Shown: piece after piece, positions 11,201-23,388 of the stretch
How positions within the stretch are numbered: position 1 is the first letter of the stretch
Layout: each line of letters begins with the position of its first letter
Assembly: GCF_958298935.1 (NCBI RefSeq)
Contig: NC_084940.1
Span: 10,260,001 to 10,324,000, forward strand
Direction of reading: 5' to 3'
DNA: 64,000 bases
Source: Phragmites australis
Taxonomy: Eukaryota > Streptophyta > Magnoliopsida > Poales > Poaceae
Notes under the pieces: generated by a model
Databases searched by the model: none
What the model was told of the DNA's origin: nothing
Seen by the model: only the letters and a program-made list of their open reading frames with translations
Position numbers and translations under genes: made by a program

Positions 11201-14083
11201 GATGGACAGACTAGCATTGTATAGGGGAGGAACCGTATGATTCAGATGGAACAACCCGATATTCTCAACATAGGATCACTGAAGATAAACAAGGACAAAT
11301 TGTAGATGTTCACCGCTGCCATTGCAGGGACTTGCACCTCTATGGATTCATCAAATCTCACTCTCAACATAACTACTAAACCCTCAATTCCCAGTGGAAA
11401 AGGAAGCACGATCTTAATTGGAACGCCCTATTCACCTCTATGTTGGTTGCGCCTAATCAGAGGAAGATTGAGCATGAGACCCTATTCATGCGAGTAGCTT
11501 GTAGCTAAAATATATTCATAATTTTGAATCTGAGTTACATGGATGCATACCTCCAACTTATATAGATTCCTAATGCACCTAAAAGAGGAAAAAAATAAAT
11601 TACACGACTTGGACTCGACTAAGTAAAGACTAAACTTCTACCGTTTGTTTCTCTTTGATATTGCAGTGCAACAAAAAAGAAACAGAGGTTGGGACTAGAT
11701 CCATTGTGTGGGCAAGCAGGTACTCACACATTCGAACCAGACTCCATACGTGAGAGATATGGACTTTTTAATCTAGGTCTGCTGGCTGTGATGAGATCAA
11801 TCCGAATTGAATTCAAACCTTCCTAATATTCAAACTCCATGTTAGGAACGACTTGAATCCGTTTCAATCACGAAAAGTAACTCTGGTAAATACTTAGAAG
11901 TCTGTAGAACAACTAGATATCTTCAAATAATGTCTTGTAAGCCTCGGACTTTCCATGTTTAGCAATCCTCGCGCGTTGCCATGAGAGCCTACGCAACATC
12001 CAGTGAAACCGCCATAACTATTAGTAGGAACCACCAAATCTTGTACCATTTGATCTCTTGGAAAGAAGACTTGATTTCCTTTCCAAATATCAATATTGTT
12101 GGCCTTTAAATCATCTGTACATGTGCGCACAACTTTATGAATGCGATGGATAGAGTAGCGTTGTATATATATGATACAGGGAGGAACCATATGATGCGGA
12201 AGGAACAACCCGATCTTCTCGATGTAGGATCACCAAAGATAACAAGGACGAATTGTAGATGTTCATCTGCTGCCATTGTAGGGACTTGCACCACTATGGA
12301 TTCATCAAATCTCACTCTCAAAGATAACTACTGAACCCTCAATTCCCAGTGTAAAAGGAAGCACAATATTGATTGGAACACCCTATTCTCCTCTTTGTTG
12401 GCTACGCCTAATCATAGGAAGAATGAGCATGAGACCCTCATCATGCGAGTAGCTTGCAGCTAAAATATATTCATAATTTTGAGTCTGAGTTACATGGATG
12501 CATACCTCCAACTTATATAGACTCCTAAGATGCCTAAAATAGGAAACAAATTCATTACATGATTTGGACTCGAATAATTAAAGACTAAACTTATGTGGTC
12601 GGTTTCTCTTTGATATTGCAGTGCAACCGAAAGGAAACAGGGGTTGGAACTTGATCCACTGTTTGGGTCGTCGAATAAGATTTCCAACAGGTATTCACAC
12701 ATTCGAACTGGACTCCGTGCGTGAGAGATATGGACTTTTTAATCCAGGTCTGCTGGCTATGACGAGATCAATCCAAATTGAATTCCCTGTTAGGAATGAC
12801 TTGAATCCGTGTCAATCACGAAAAGTAACTCTGCTAAATATTTAGAAGTCCATAGAACATCTAGGTATCTTCAAATAATGCCTTGTAAGCCTGGAACTTT
12901 CCATGTTTAGCAATCCTCACGTGTTGCCATGACAACCTACACAATATCCAATGAAACCGCCATAACTATTAGTAGGAACGACCAAATCTTGTACCGTTTG
13001 ATCTGTTGGAAAGAAGACTTGATTTCCTTTCCAAATATCAATATTTTTGGCCTTTAAATCATCTGTATATGTGCACACAACTTTATGAAATGATGAACAG
13101 AGTAGCATTGTCTATATATGATACGGGGAGGAACCGTATGATGCGGAAGGAACAGCCTGATCTTCTCGATGTACGATCATCAAAGATAAACAAGGACGAA
13201 TCGTAGATGCTCACCTGCTCCTATTGCAGGGACTTGCACCTCAATGGATTCATCAAATCTCACTCTCAAAGATAATTACTGAACCATCAATTCCCAGTGG
13301 AAAACAAAGCATGATATTGATTGGAACACCCTATTCCCCTCTATGTTGGCTGCGCCTAATCAGAGGAAGATTGAGCATGAGACCCTATTCATGCGAGTAA
13401 CTTGTAGCTAAAATATATTCATAATTTTGAGTCTGAGTTACATGGACACATACCTCCAACTTATATATACTCCTAAGACACATAAAATAGGAAACACATT
13501 CATTACACGACTTGAACTCGAATAATGAAAGACTAAACTTTTGTCATTGGTTTCTCTTTGATGTTACAGTGCAACCAAAATGAAACAGAGGTTGGGACTG
13601 GATCCATTGTGTGGGCCATCAAATAAGATTTCCAACAGGTACTCACACATTCGAAACGGACTCCGTACTGAGAGATATGTTCTTTTTAATACAGGTCTAC
13701 TGGCTGTGATGAGATCAATTCGAATTGAATTCAAACCTTCCTAATATTCAGAATTCGTGTTAGGAACTACTTGAATCTGTGTCAATCATCAAAAGTAACT
13801 CTGCTAAATATTCAGAAGTCCATAGAAGAGCTAGATATCTTCAAATAATGCCTTGTAATCCTCGGACTTTCCATGTTTAGCAATCCCTGCGTGTTGCCTT
13901 CATTGCATGCGCAACATCCAGTGAACCGCCATAACTCTTGGTAGGTACCTTCAAATCTTGTATTGTTTGATTTGTTGGAAACAAGATTTAATTTCCTTTC
14001 CAAATATAAATATTGTTGGCCTTGAAATCCTCTATACACATGCACACAACTTTATGAACATGATGGATAGAGTTGCATTGTAT
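8268..14083. repeat. Large tandem array, six units of about 0.95-1.01 kb
   Basis: The motif GAGGAACC(G/A)TATGATG recurs at 8268, 9237, 10217, 11227, 12181 and 13128, giving units of 969, 980, 1010, 954, 947 and about 956 bp. Between them the same order of landmarks repeats: ACCTCTATGGATTCATCAAAT, a CCAGTGGAAAAGGAAG block, AGCTTGTAGCTAAAATATATTC, CTCACACATT, GACTTGAATCCGTGTC, GCCTTGTAAGCCT, CCGCCATAACTATTAGTAGG and CTTGATTTCC, ending in a short TATATATGATA run. Units differ by point changes and small indels; unit 3 has a ~40-bp internal duplication (10401-10510). Partial open frames occur on the minus strand of several units (for example 11894-12208) but contain stops and match no family I recognise. 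Either a satellite-like array or an amplified retrotransposon segment. Confidence 0.85.
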
Positions 14084-14650
14084 ATCCTCATCGAAACCTT
14101 CTTGGCGAGGTCAACCGTGTTCGACACGGTTGATAACCATGGAGTAGTGGTATAGTAGTTGCGAGGGTTCTTGATTTGTTCTAGTCAAGGCCTTTGGATC
14201 ATCAACATCTTAACTCAACCAAATCGTCTTATCACATTACCTTTCGGAAGATCAGGAAATACTCCCATCGGTAGTTGTGTGTTCATCGAGGTGGAGTAGA
14301 GCGGTCACAATCCTATAAATGACCTTGATGGGCCCACAGCATGTGCCCTCGTATTTAGACTGGTGGTATCACCATTGAGGTCACAAGGGATCAGGTGCAG
14401 CCACTACAGAAGATGTTGCATTGTGTTTAGGTGCAGTAGGGCTATGCATGGTTCAGGTGGATATGGTCTATTCAACTTCATGTCACACAAGTTGGAGATC
14501 CCCCCTAATGATGAGATCACAGCTCTAGGGGAAGCTCTCCTACAAAGGATTCGGTGGAAGAAGAGTTTAATAAAGTTGAACCCTCAGACGCTCAACATTC
14601 TTTCTCTGCTGCCTAGTGCACCCACACAGTCACCTCCAGCACATGCAGCA
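14084..14650. other. Unassigned sequence after the array
   Basis: I see no gene here. The tandem unit stops at about 14083; what follows reads like decayed transposon sequence leading into the CACTA gene relic. A small ORF at 14363-14656 has no recognisable domain and overlaps repeat-like text. Confidence 0.3.
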
Positions 14651-14652
14651 TT

Positions 14653-17170
14653 TTGAACACTAACATCAATTTATACACCACAGGAACATCAAGGCAGGAG
14701 CTTCGAGAAGGAGATCAAGGAATAGGATGTCCAGTAGGAACAGGTCATCCAAAAGCAACAGGATGTCAACAAGAAGAGGTCACCCAAGAAGAGCATCATG
14801 TGCCACCCATGCAATGTAGTGCGACCCCCAAATTCAAGTATGGCCAACCAATGATTTTCCCTTATGATATCTCAATGGCAGGTCATGCATGTACTCGTCT
14901 CCATAATTATTATATGGAACAATGCAAGGCTAAAAGGATGCACATCTTCATCAAATATGATCCGAAGCATTTACACAACAGTGAATGCTACTTCCTTGCT
15001 AGCTTCAATGATTTGTTTGACTTATTTAACCTTGATGCACTGGACATGTTGCTCCTGAGGTTGTAGCAAACATGTCCTTAGGGAGATTGTAGCGGAACAT
15101 CTTTAAGGCATGTATGTGATGTTGGTGATTAATAACAATGTAGTCAATGTGACTAACATGTTTGTTAAGTATATGATTTAGTAGGTCTTATGGATGCAAT
15201 ACATAAAAAATTCACTACAGCTGGGACAAAGTTTGATTGAATTAGAGAAGTCCTAGGAGAGAAGCCCTCAATGGATAGTCTGGTGTTGATGAAAAAGATA
15301 CACACCGAAGTATTCTCAGGGAAAGTTCACAAGCTATGCACTGACCGAATATTCTGGTAATGAAGGGTATAAAGCACTAGAGCAATTGTTTTAGAGGCGA
15401 TTCAAAGTGCTGAAGAATGGAGATTAGTGACCAGATGGTCTGGTGAATGTATTGTGTACACTGGAGCATCATCACCGGTGCATTTCTTGCACTGAAGGTG
15501 TCAGGAGTTGAAGATTGAAGCTTAACTCACCAGATGTTACAGTGTGAAGAGGAAGTGCATCAGAGGCTTGCACTAGAGTGTTTTACACAAAGAAGAAGCC
15601 ACTCGGTTTGGTTGAAGTTAGCTCACAAGAATGTTTGGTGATGAAGTTGAAGAATCCACCAGAGTATACAATGTTCAGTATGACTTTGAGTGGAATCCAA
15701 CACTAGTTTCTGATTGTGTACTCACCGGATTATCTGGTGATCGTATACTGTTGTCACCGGACAATCTAGTGTTAATAGCTTTTCTGAGCCATTGGGTTAA
15801 CAGCTAGTAAGCGAGTTTGAGGCTATAAATACTCCTCCACTCAATCATTTGAAGGTGTGGTTGTCCAGAGAAACCCATATACACTTGAGAAGGCATCCAA
15901 GCCACCAAAGTGCTTAAAGTGAACATCCAAGGCAAATTAAGCACAACATTAGAGAGTATTTAGTGCTTATAGGCCTAGAGTGAGTTGTAGCTAGGTGCTG
16001 CAGCTTAAAGAAGGGATCAATGAGTGATCCTATCTTGTAACAAGTGGTATGCCGGTGTCTTGGAGTTTTGGTGACTCGTCGGCAACTTAAGCCAGAGTTG
16101 CCCAAGTTTGTTGACCCTCCGACTTGGTGTGGAGCAGCAGCAAGACACGTGTATGGGGACGCGGAGACCCTTGCCTTGGTGGCTCAAGCTCTGAAGTGAT
16201 CATGGCAGCAAGCGACCAGAAGAGAGGCTAGTGGTGAGGCCTTGCCTTGGTGGCTTGGCGGCTCATTTGGCTTGAAGCTTTGCCTTGGTGGCTTGGTGGC
16301 TCAAGAGTCATGACCGGGTGCTGACCCGGAGCATATCCTTGGTGGAGCTCTAACGTGGACTAGGGGTGACATTCATGCCATCGATATCATAGGATAAAAA
16401 TCTCTTATGCCGAGTTTACTCTCTCTACCTTATTTACACTTCCGCATTTACATTCTTGCAATTTACCTTCCTAGATAGGTTACAATCTCTTTTGAATGGT
16501 AAGAGTAGACACACTAGACAAACCTAGAGCACATTTAGATAGAAATTGAGATAGATTTATCTTATGAAAATTATGGAGTCAATTTGGTTAGTTTTCTAAG
16601 CGTCCTAATTCACCCCCCCTCTTAGGATGTTACCGATCGCCGCAAAGGTGCTTCACATTGTAAGGACTTTCAAATGCATCTTTCAATCATTCATAACAAT
16701 ATATATATGACATCTAACTCATTTCTTATGTATATATAGGCATGTGATACAAGAAGAAAAGATGAACAAACACGATGTTGCATATCTTGACCCCAGTATT
16801 TTCGCCCTACAAATGATTGGATCAGATGAAGGATTTGTTGTTAATTCCTTGTAAAGGCATTGTTACTTTTCAGCACCAAGTACTACTTCATTTTTCCCTA
16901 TAACTTGGGTCATCGTAGGGTTTTAATAGTTATAATTCCTAAAGCTAACAAGGTGTGGTAGATGGATTCTATAAAAGCGCAACCACGTGACTATTCTAGA
17001 GTACAAAAAGTTATGGATACATGAGTTTTGTCAGACTATACTTAGTTCATTTGAGGTTATTTTCCAATTCTAGAACTTTCATCTATATTGTTGTTGCATG
17101 CATATAGAGCTTTCGAGAGATACGTCTACCACAAAGGAGGTTCACAGACGAAAGGATCAACCAAACTGTA
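14653..17170 (+). pseudogene. CACTA-associated Ulp1-like gene relic (element B), split by a copia LTR
   Basis: Same gene family as at 3-1796 and 35101-37419. The first exon (to 15066) holds KFKYGQPMIFP, LHNYYMEQCK and FDLFNLDALDMLL, the conserved segment just upstream of the protease. After a copia LTR (15088-16644), the next exon near 16741-16850 reads IQEEKMNKHDVAYLDPSIF, equivalent to the GFIDP exon of the other copies. A corrupted protease core follows near 16880-17030 (FIFPYNLGH, VIIPKANKVW), where the His-Trp motif is changed to HR and the Asp region is lost. The catalytic Cys exon is not recognisable. This is the most decayed of the three Ulp1-like copies. Confidence 0.6.
15088..16644 (+). 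mobile_element. Copia-type LTR (solo or truncated), same family as the LTRs at 58.6 and 63.5 kb
   Basis: The right end (TTCACCCCCCCTCTTAGGAT, then ACCGATCGCCGCA) and left end (TGTAGCGG, then TTGGTGATTAATAACAATG) match, in reverse orientation, the LTR at 58568-60203. Shared internal blocks include CTAGAGCACATTTAGATAG and AAATTGAGATAG. A purine stretch (AGGGAGAT) just left of the start resembles the polypurine tract of the other copy, so this may be a 3' LTR with a trace of internal sequence. No clean 5-bp target duplication was found. It interrupts the element B gene. Confidence 0.65.
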
Positions 17171-17245
17171 CCATTCCTACAAATTCTTTGTATAGTAAAA
17201 TCTTTTAAGTACGTTCTTATTGTTACTTTGTCTCTAACCCACTTT

Positions 17246-17272
17246 ACACGCACACGCGCGCGCGCGCGCGAG

Positions 17273-17325
<53 letters not shown>
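17246..17325. repeat. Compound (CG)n-(CA)n microsatellite
   Basis: Alternating GC dinucleotides (about 17251-17279) run into a long (CA)n tract to about 17325. Uninterrupted alternating purine-pyrimidine sequence of about 75 bp. Confidence 0.95.
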
Positions 17326-17328
<3 letters not shown>

Positions 17329-18340
17329 TTCTAGTGCTGCTACCAGCAGCCACCGGGTAACACATGTGGCTTCTACGTTACCCGCTACATGCAAATCATC
17401 ACATATACAAGTAGGTGTGAAAATACAAAGGTTGGTAAATCATCATTGTTATTTCAATGTTGATTTACAAATGCTCATTACATAAATTTTTTCCATACTG
17501 ACAAACTTTTAGACTACCAGCAACTCAACTGCTAATTTCAAAACTTAGTAAAATCTGAGGATGACTCACCCTTTTCTTAACTACAGAATCAATAGACAAC
17601 AAAAGGGGGAGTTTGAATCAGGTTGGTGGTGTCTGAGTTTGAACTCTATGATGTATTGGTAGAAACTATATGTGATGCAGAGACGTTGTACATGTGGTCT
17701 TGTACTATTACATTGTGTAACTTTGATAATGAGTTCTGTTTTTGTGCTCTGTGATTGTCATAAGTCTATGTGATATTAATTGTCTATGTTTCATAATGTT
17801 CTGAGATTGTAGTATGTCCACATGGTAGCCTGGGAGCAAAATTTGTGCTCAGGGGAGTTAGGGCACACATATGATTTTTACAGAAATAGGTCTGAAATAC
17901 GCAGACACAAATGGCTCTTAAAGTAACACGTCTGTGAATTTTGACCTGAAAGGCAATTTGTGTCATAGGACAAGATGGTTTTTTTACAAACTCCATCTGA
18001 AACCATTAGACAGTCACAGACAGTTTTAAAAACTCGCTTTGAAACCATTTGAGAGTCACATATAGTTATAAACAAAAACCATATATATATATATGCAACT
18101 ACATATACCCAAATGGTTATTCATGAAAATTCATATGTGAGGCTTGTGAAACTAACATTTGTACAACCATATTACAGATTCAGTTGTTATTCAGACCCAT
18201 CTATGTGTAGCTATATTACAGACGGAGTATTACCCATCTATGACAATCTTGATAACACATACACTTTTGCATAAAAGGAAACCAAATCCTTCTGTGATAG
18301 GGTTTAACAACCATTCATGACAACACGTTATGAGGTAGTG
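17326..18340. mobile_element. Candidate right end of CACTA element B
   Basis: No gene. The stretch 17880-18290 carries spaced copies of GTCTGTGA / CAGACG-type motifs (for example ACACGTCTGTGAAT, GACAGTCACAGACAG, TTACAGACGGAG), resembling CACTA subterminal repeats. ATGAGGTAGTG at 18330-18340 is compatible with a degraded TAGTG terminus. No matching left end was found, so this assignment is tentative. Confidence 0.35.
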
Positions 18341-18414
18341 AAGTCATACACACATGCATGCTAATATAGCTTAGAGAATTTTGAATTGCCTTTTGTTGTA
18401 GCATGAAATGACGA

Positions 18415-18573
18415 TTAATAGTCTTCAGTCCACTCTTGAAAGTTGAAACTTGGACCTCGTTTCAAGTTCATAGATCAGTAACCAAGATCTCTGCATCCGC
18501 GGCAATGTCGTAGAAATTAACACCAGATAGCTAGCTAACCCATTGTCTCCATCGTCCAAACAATCGATAAGCA
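18415..18573 (+). other. Tandem-duplication unit 2, upstream part
   Basis: Aligns with 3165-3420 of unit 1: CCACTCTTG then AAGTTGA, GATCAGTA, ATCCGCG..AATGTCG, and GTCTCCATCGTC. The alignment breaks exactly at the GCA target site of CACTA element C and resumes after it (19970) with sequence matching the TATA-box region of unit 1. Confidence 0.6.
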
Positions 18574-19969
18574 CACTACTACAGAAAAGGGCTTCACTGC
18601 CAGTTTTAGAGTTGCCAGTGGACAATGTGCAGCGATAGTCAGGTACTATCACTACCGGCCCTGGAATCGACAGTGGAGGGTCATCACTACTGCCTGGTGG
18701 CTATAGTCGGCAGTGTTTCCATTTTCTAGCCAATAGGAAATCCACCCGAAACGATATTAAAAAAAATCTTTTTCATCCGAGGAGCCCCGCAATTTTTCAC
18801 TCGACCAGGCACAAATCAAGCCATTTTTCGTGTGTGTGCAGTTCCAAGACTCGAACTCATGACCTCAGACTCGCGCGCGTGCGGTTCCCTCTAACCATAT
18901 TAGCTCTCATTCATTCTTGAGTATAATAGGAAAATCAATCCTTTTGACATCTTGTAATCAAACGTTTGAATGGCTATTTGGAAATCTAAATGATCTTAAA
19001 TAAAAAAGTTTCAAACTATAAAGTTGTAGATCTCTTCAAAAGCTACAATGTTCATATAAAGTTTATCTCCATTCCACTCCATATGAATTTTTTTTTGTCC
19101 AATCCGTAAAGTGTTTTGTAAAACAGTCATAACTTTTGTATACAGAGTCCAATTTCGACGTTTGACCTCTACTTTCGAAGCTAACGAGGAGGCACACCAT
19201 ATGAGAAGAATATTAGTGAATTTTCCATGATTTTTGGTGATTTATTTGAGGCATTAAAAAATTGCTAGAAGTTATACAAGTAGGTTTCTTTGGATGAATT
19301 TTAATTAAATATTGGCTTATGTTTTTTGGATCAAAACAATTAAAATGGGTTGCTAGTGAGATCTAATTTACACATAAAAATGTTTAGATTTTTTTGACCA
19401 CTCTTGTATTCCATATAAAATTGAAAGTTAAATGAAAAATATGAACACACATGAGCACGGCTAAGACCATGCTCTTTCGTGCTCCTGCTGTGGTCAACCG
19501 TTGTTGATTACTCATGCTCGTGCTCGTGCCATGGTCAGTCGTGGTTGATCAGCCGTGGTTGATCAGCCATGCTTGTACTCGTGCTGTGAGCATGGTCGAT
19601 CAGTTGTGCCGACAGTAATACCCATTATCACTGATGATTCATAATATGAGCATCAGTTGTGCCAGCAGTGATACTTGATAGCTAGAACAGGTAGTGATAA
19701 GTCAGGGCATCACTGCTAGCCGATGACATCACTGTCGGTAGTGATAGGTCGGGACATCACTGCCGCCAGTGATACCCCAACAGGGCATCAATGCCGGCTC
19801 AAGCCATCAGCCAGCAGTGATGCCCTTCATCACTGCCGGCTCATAAGTCACATTAGCTGATTCTTCTTACGTGGCTTATGAACCGGCAATGATGCCCCAT
19901 CACTGTCGGCACATTAGCTGATTAGCTCGAGGTGATGGGCCGACATATATGGTCGGTTTTGTAGTAGTG
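18574..19969. mobile_element. CACTA element C, complete non-autonomous copy (1396 bp)
   Basis: Starts CACTACTACAGAAAAGGG and ends CGGTTTTGTAGTAGTG (inverse CACTACTACAAAACCG), flanked by the 3-bp target duplication GCA (18571-18573 and 19970-19972). Subterminal repeats of the CACTGCCAG / GGCAGTGAT type crowd both ends, especially 19640-19940. The interior has no ORF; it holds a tRNA-like segment on the minus strand (18841-18910) and an AT-rich core. It lies directly upstream of the position aligned with the TATA box of peptide gene copy 2, so it separates that gene from its ancestral upstream region. Confidence 0.9.
18841..18910 (-). other. tRNA-derived-like segment inside CACTA element C
   Basis: On the minus strand the text reads GAGCTAATATGGTTAGAG, resembling a tRNA D-arm / A box, followed 35-40 bp later by GAGTTCGAGTC, resembling a T-arm / B box. 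A full cloverleaf with acceptor pairing was not confirmed, so this is not called a tRNA gene. A similar segment sits in element F. Confidence 0.4.
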
Positions 19970-20124
19970 GCAGCTACAAGTAGACAGTATAGCTAGCTCA
20001 ACCGATAGAGAAAGAGTTATGTTGTTGTACATCTAGAGCTGACATGCCGACATTGGAGTATCGTTGCTGCTCATCTCCTAGAGCTCTATCGGTTGAGCTG
20101 ATTTGTACGCACGTGCCTATAAAG

Positions 20125-20230
20125 ATGAAGGGGGGAGGCGTGAAAGGAAGAGGTTCCGGCTGAGCGGCCGCGACGCTGTTTTCTCTGCTGCTCATCTCGG
20201 CGTCGATCCTTCCATGCCGACATCATGGCA
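20125..20230 (+). pseudogene. Peptide gene copy 2, 5' half (split by CACTA element D)
   Basis: Begins MKGGGVKGRGSG like copy 1 but hits TGA at 20161-20163, where a 3-bp loss turns the CGT-GGA codons of copy 1 into TGA. The next codons keep the hydrophobic signal-peptide core (LFSLLLISAS). A net +4 indel before CATGCCGA shifts the frame. CACTA element D then enters after ATGGCA. The 3' half lies 6.4 kb downstream at 26599-26781. At least three independent lesions make this copy non-functional as a full precursor. Confidence 0.75.
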
Positions 20231-22487
20231 CACTACAACAGAAATAGTCATTTGAGCCGGGTCATCAGTGCCGACAAGGATAGAACCGACACTGATCAAG
20301 TATCAGTGCTGGTTCATAATTTCTTGTGCTCGATGAAGCATCAATGCCGGTTCATAACTCAGTATCAGTGTCTATTCTTGATATAAACCGGCACTGATAC
20401 TATCGGTGCTTTTTTTTAATTTGAACTAACACTGATGGGAGGACTGGACCTGAAATTTTCATCGAATCAACTTTTTCTCACCCTCACATCCCCTGATTTT
20501 TACTAAGTCCCCACGCATTTGCGATTCGCCCTCAGCCCCTCATCTCCTATCTCTCCCCACCTCCCTCCACCTCATGTGCAAGGTGACTTCCTGCCCGTGC
20601 ACTAACTTCCTCCCCTTCGGATGCGGCCGGATCCAGGCCTCCCTATGTTGGGCAACCCAGGCCCCGCCTCGCCCTGGGGCACTGTTGGCTCTTCCACCTA
20701 CCTTTGCTATCACATCGTTGCATCTTGTGCCTGCCTCAACCAGTGCCGGCTCATCCTCTTGTTCCCCTCCAGATTTGGTTGGATCCAGGCCGTCCTGCAC
20801 TAGGCCACCCAGGCCCCACTTCGCCCCGTTGTGCCATTCGCTCCTCTGCCCGCCTCCATTGCCACTTGTTGTCATCATCGGCGCTCGTGGTCGCCAGCCT
20901 ATCTAGCCGTGCCTGGCACATCTGCACCTGCAGCTCCTCTGCCCGTGCGCCCTTCTCCATGTTACAAAGTTGGATTTGTTTTTGTTCCCCATTGGATTGT
21001 ATTGTGAAATTAATCCACTTTCTCTCTCTCCTCATTTAGGATTACTAATGGGATTGGATGAGCAGAGCAGGTCGTGGATGCATTGCCATTTGTGTAAATG
21101 TTTGTTTGTGTAAATGTTTGTGATTCCTGATGGGATTCTTGATCTGTGCAATTTTTTGTGCAAGTGTTTCTGATAATGAAGAATCATCTGTGCAAATGTT
21201 TGTTCTGTGTTCTATGTTTGATCTTTGCGATTGTTTCTTTGTGCAAGTGTTTGTGATAATCGGACACTACCAGAAAATAGGTTTTTCCTATCGGTTGTTA
21301 AAAGTTACTGTCGGTTTCATGAGAACAGACAGTACACAAAAATTTGTACTGACGGTGGCATAAATCAACAGGAACAAGCATGTAACTCCTGTCATATCTG
21401 GGGGAGGCCATCAGGAAAACGTACACCGACAGGAGAAGTTAGGGAAAATCCTATCGGTTTAGTTTAAACCGATAAGAAACAGGATTCCTGATGGGGATCA
21501 ACTGATGAGAAACCTCATTCTCGCACGCGTGAGACACAGAACCGTGCGGGAGAGGCCAAAAATTGGGCGCGAAAACAATTTGGTGGTGTGTGCTAAAAAA
21601 ATTCCTAGATCCCCACCACCTTTCCCCCATCGATCTTTCAAGTCTCGCCTCTTACCTTTCCCCATCTACTACTCCTCGAGCGCCTCCACCCACGGTCGCC
21701 CAAATCCGAACCCCATCACCACACCGAGCACCTCACCTCTGAACTCCTTCTCCTAGCTCCAAGCCTACCCCAAATCGACACAAGATGTGGCGCATGGAAC
21801 ATCCTCCGTAGTCCGACTGCCACCTGAATACATCTGCTTGCCCACTGCCCTCAAGTAGCATAGGGAGAAGAAGTGGAAGCCCAAGATTTGCTGCCAAGAG
21901 TCAAGTAGAGCTTCTGTGTAGTCAAGACCGGTAATTTCTTCCTCTACTCGGATGTGTCTGCCCCCCCCCCCCCCGTCTCCAATATATTCGGTGATTCAAA
22001 GTTTAGATCCCAGAAGTTTGCTTTGCGCACGGGGAGATATGTATGAGTGAGTGTTGTTTCTTGGCCTTGCTAGGCACACTGTGTGTTCATGCATATATTG
22101 TCTTGATTGCACTGGGAGATATGCGCACTGAAGGAGCGAGCCCTTAGCTACAAACCACCAGTTACCGTTTTCATGAATAAGCCAATTAGGTGTAGTTTCA
22201 TATTCCACAGCTCGTGAATTCCACACATTGTTGCTAGAGATATAAGCGTCCACATACCAATTAGAAATAACTGCATTGCTTGATTTGCTACTTTTCATGG
22301 TTGTCAATCCATTATGCTTTTCATCTTTTGATATTCAAGAGGTGTAGGAAGTGATATATCATGTATCTGTTCTTGCTGTGCATAACTGGAATTTTAAAAT
22401 TTCACCTGTTACATTCTACATTTTCTATTGCTGTTATCATGTTTTGTGTCTGTGATTACTAACATTGTTTACTTTTCTATATTGTAG

Positions 22488-22635
22488 GAATATACAATTT
22501 TTTGGCCTGGAGTCTCAGAAGAACGTGGCTAAATCCTTTGTTGTGCTCATCGGTCTTGGAGGGGTTGGAAGTCATGCAGCTTCAATGCTTTTGAGATCTG
22601 GAATTGGCAGGTTGCTCCTTGTCGATTTTGATTAG
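22488..22635 (+). pseudogene. Captured exon of a ThiF/TcdA-like E1-fold enzyme
   Basis: Translation gives NIQFFGLESQKNV, SFVVLIGLGGVGSHAASML and RSGIGRLLLVDFD. GLGGVGS is the nucleotide-binding glycine loop of the ThiF/MoeB/E1 superfamily, and the surrounding text fits the branch with TcdA-like tRNA t6A dehydratases, where LVDFD is followed by Gln. Here that Gln codon has become TAG (22633-22635). The segment is bordered by an AG acceptor (TATTGTAG) and a GT donor, so a whole exon with intron edges was taken. The parental gene is not in the window. Recognition is by motif reading only. Confidence 0.75.
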
Positions 22636-23081
22636 GTGTGGATTTGTGTGGTCCAGAGGTGGATAAATCATATTGTTATAAAAAATTGAATGTGTTCAGG
22701 TGTTTTGGATCTCTATTTTATTAGAAATATATTTTGTCAAACACAATTTAAGGTCTAACTACCTAAAATCTTCTTTAGTTAAGAACGACAAAACAAGTAT
22801 AACATAAATCATATTTTTTCTAAACCTCATATTATAGTTCTCCTCAATCCTAGTTGTTTTTGTTTTCATAAAACCAATTTCTTATCTCTATGTCCTCAAC
22901 GAATCTCTATTGTAATTCATTACTGAGCAAGAAACACAATGTAATTCAGTAAAATTCAGTAACTACAATCAAGCATTAGCCCTACAGATTTGCAAGTTTT
23001 GTATATGCATGAATTCAATAACCATCTGCAGATTTGTGAATTTAGTATAATTCAGTAATTATTTGCAAGTTTATTGTACAG

Positions 23082-23153
23082 GGAAGATTTGCATTGAAGT
23101 GACTCTGGTGCTGAAACTCGCTTTCATTTCCGAGGACTTGTGCATTGGTTGTG
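23082..23153 (+). pseudogene. Captured exon of ABCE1/RLI1 (ribosome-recycling ABC protein)
   Basis: After an AG acceptor (TTGTACAG) the text translates as GKICIEVT, KLAFISEDLCIGCG and then meets a GTAAAG donor. This matches the N-terminal iron-sulphur region of ABCE1/RLI1, where a conserved KLAFISEELCIGCGIC segment carries cysteines of a 4Fe-4S cluster. The fragment is 72 bp, a single exon, with acceptor and donor retained. It lies 450 bp downstream of the ThiF-like exon, so two unrelated host genes appear in one transposon. Short length limits certainty, but the match is unusually specific. Confidence 0.7.
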
Positions 23154-23388
23154 GTAAAGGTTGGCTGCTAACTTAAAGAATAGCCCCTGTCTATTAAAGG
23201 CTCAACACAACGGGAAGTCTCTAGTTCATTAGTCCTAGCTACTAATGTTAGGTGGTTTCACTACTTTTCTTGCTAGCTTTAATAAGCACTTTGTGTGGTT
23301 CTATGATCATGAATTATCTAAACATGCCATTTACATTAGTAAGTCACTAACTGTATAATGTTGTGAATGTTGAAAACAGAACTAAATT

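Noticed and set aside
8268..14083. CRISPR-like or tandem gene cluster interpretation of the six-unit array
   Set aside because: Units are about 1 kb with no short direct repeats and spacers, and no unit has an intact conserved ORF.
17083..17485. ORFs rich in Cys-Val or Thr-His repeats
   Set aside because: They are translations of the (CA)n/(CG)n microsatellite.
18841..18910. Functional tRNA gene
   Set aside because: A- and B-box-like motifs are present, but acceptor and anticodon stems could not be confirmed and the segment lies inside a transposon.
20540..21039. Overlapping ~110-codon ORFs on both strands in element D
   Set aside because: GC-rich transposon leader sequence with an internal direct repeat; no recognisable protein.
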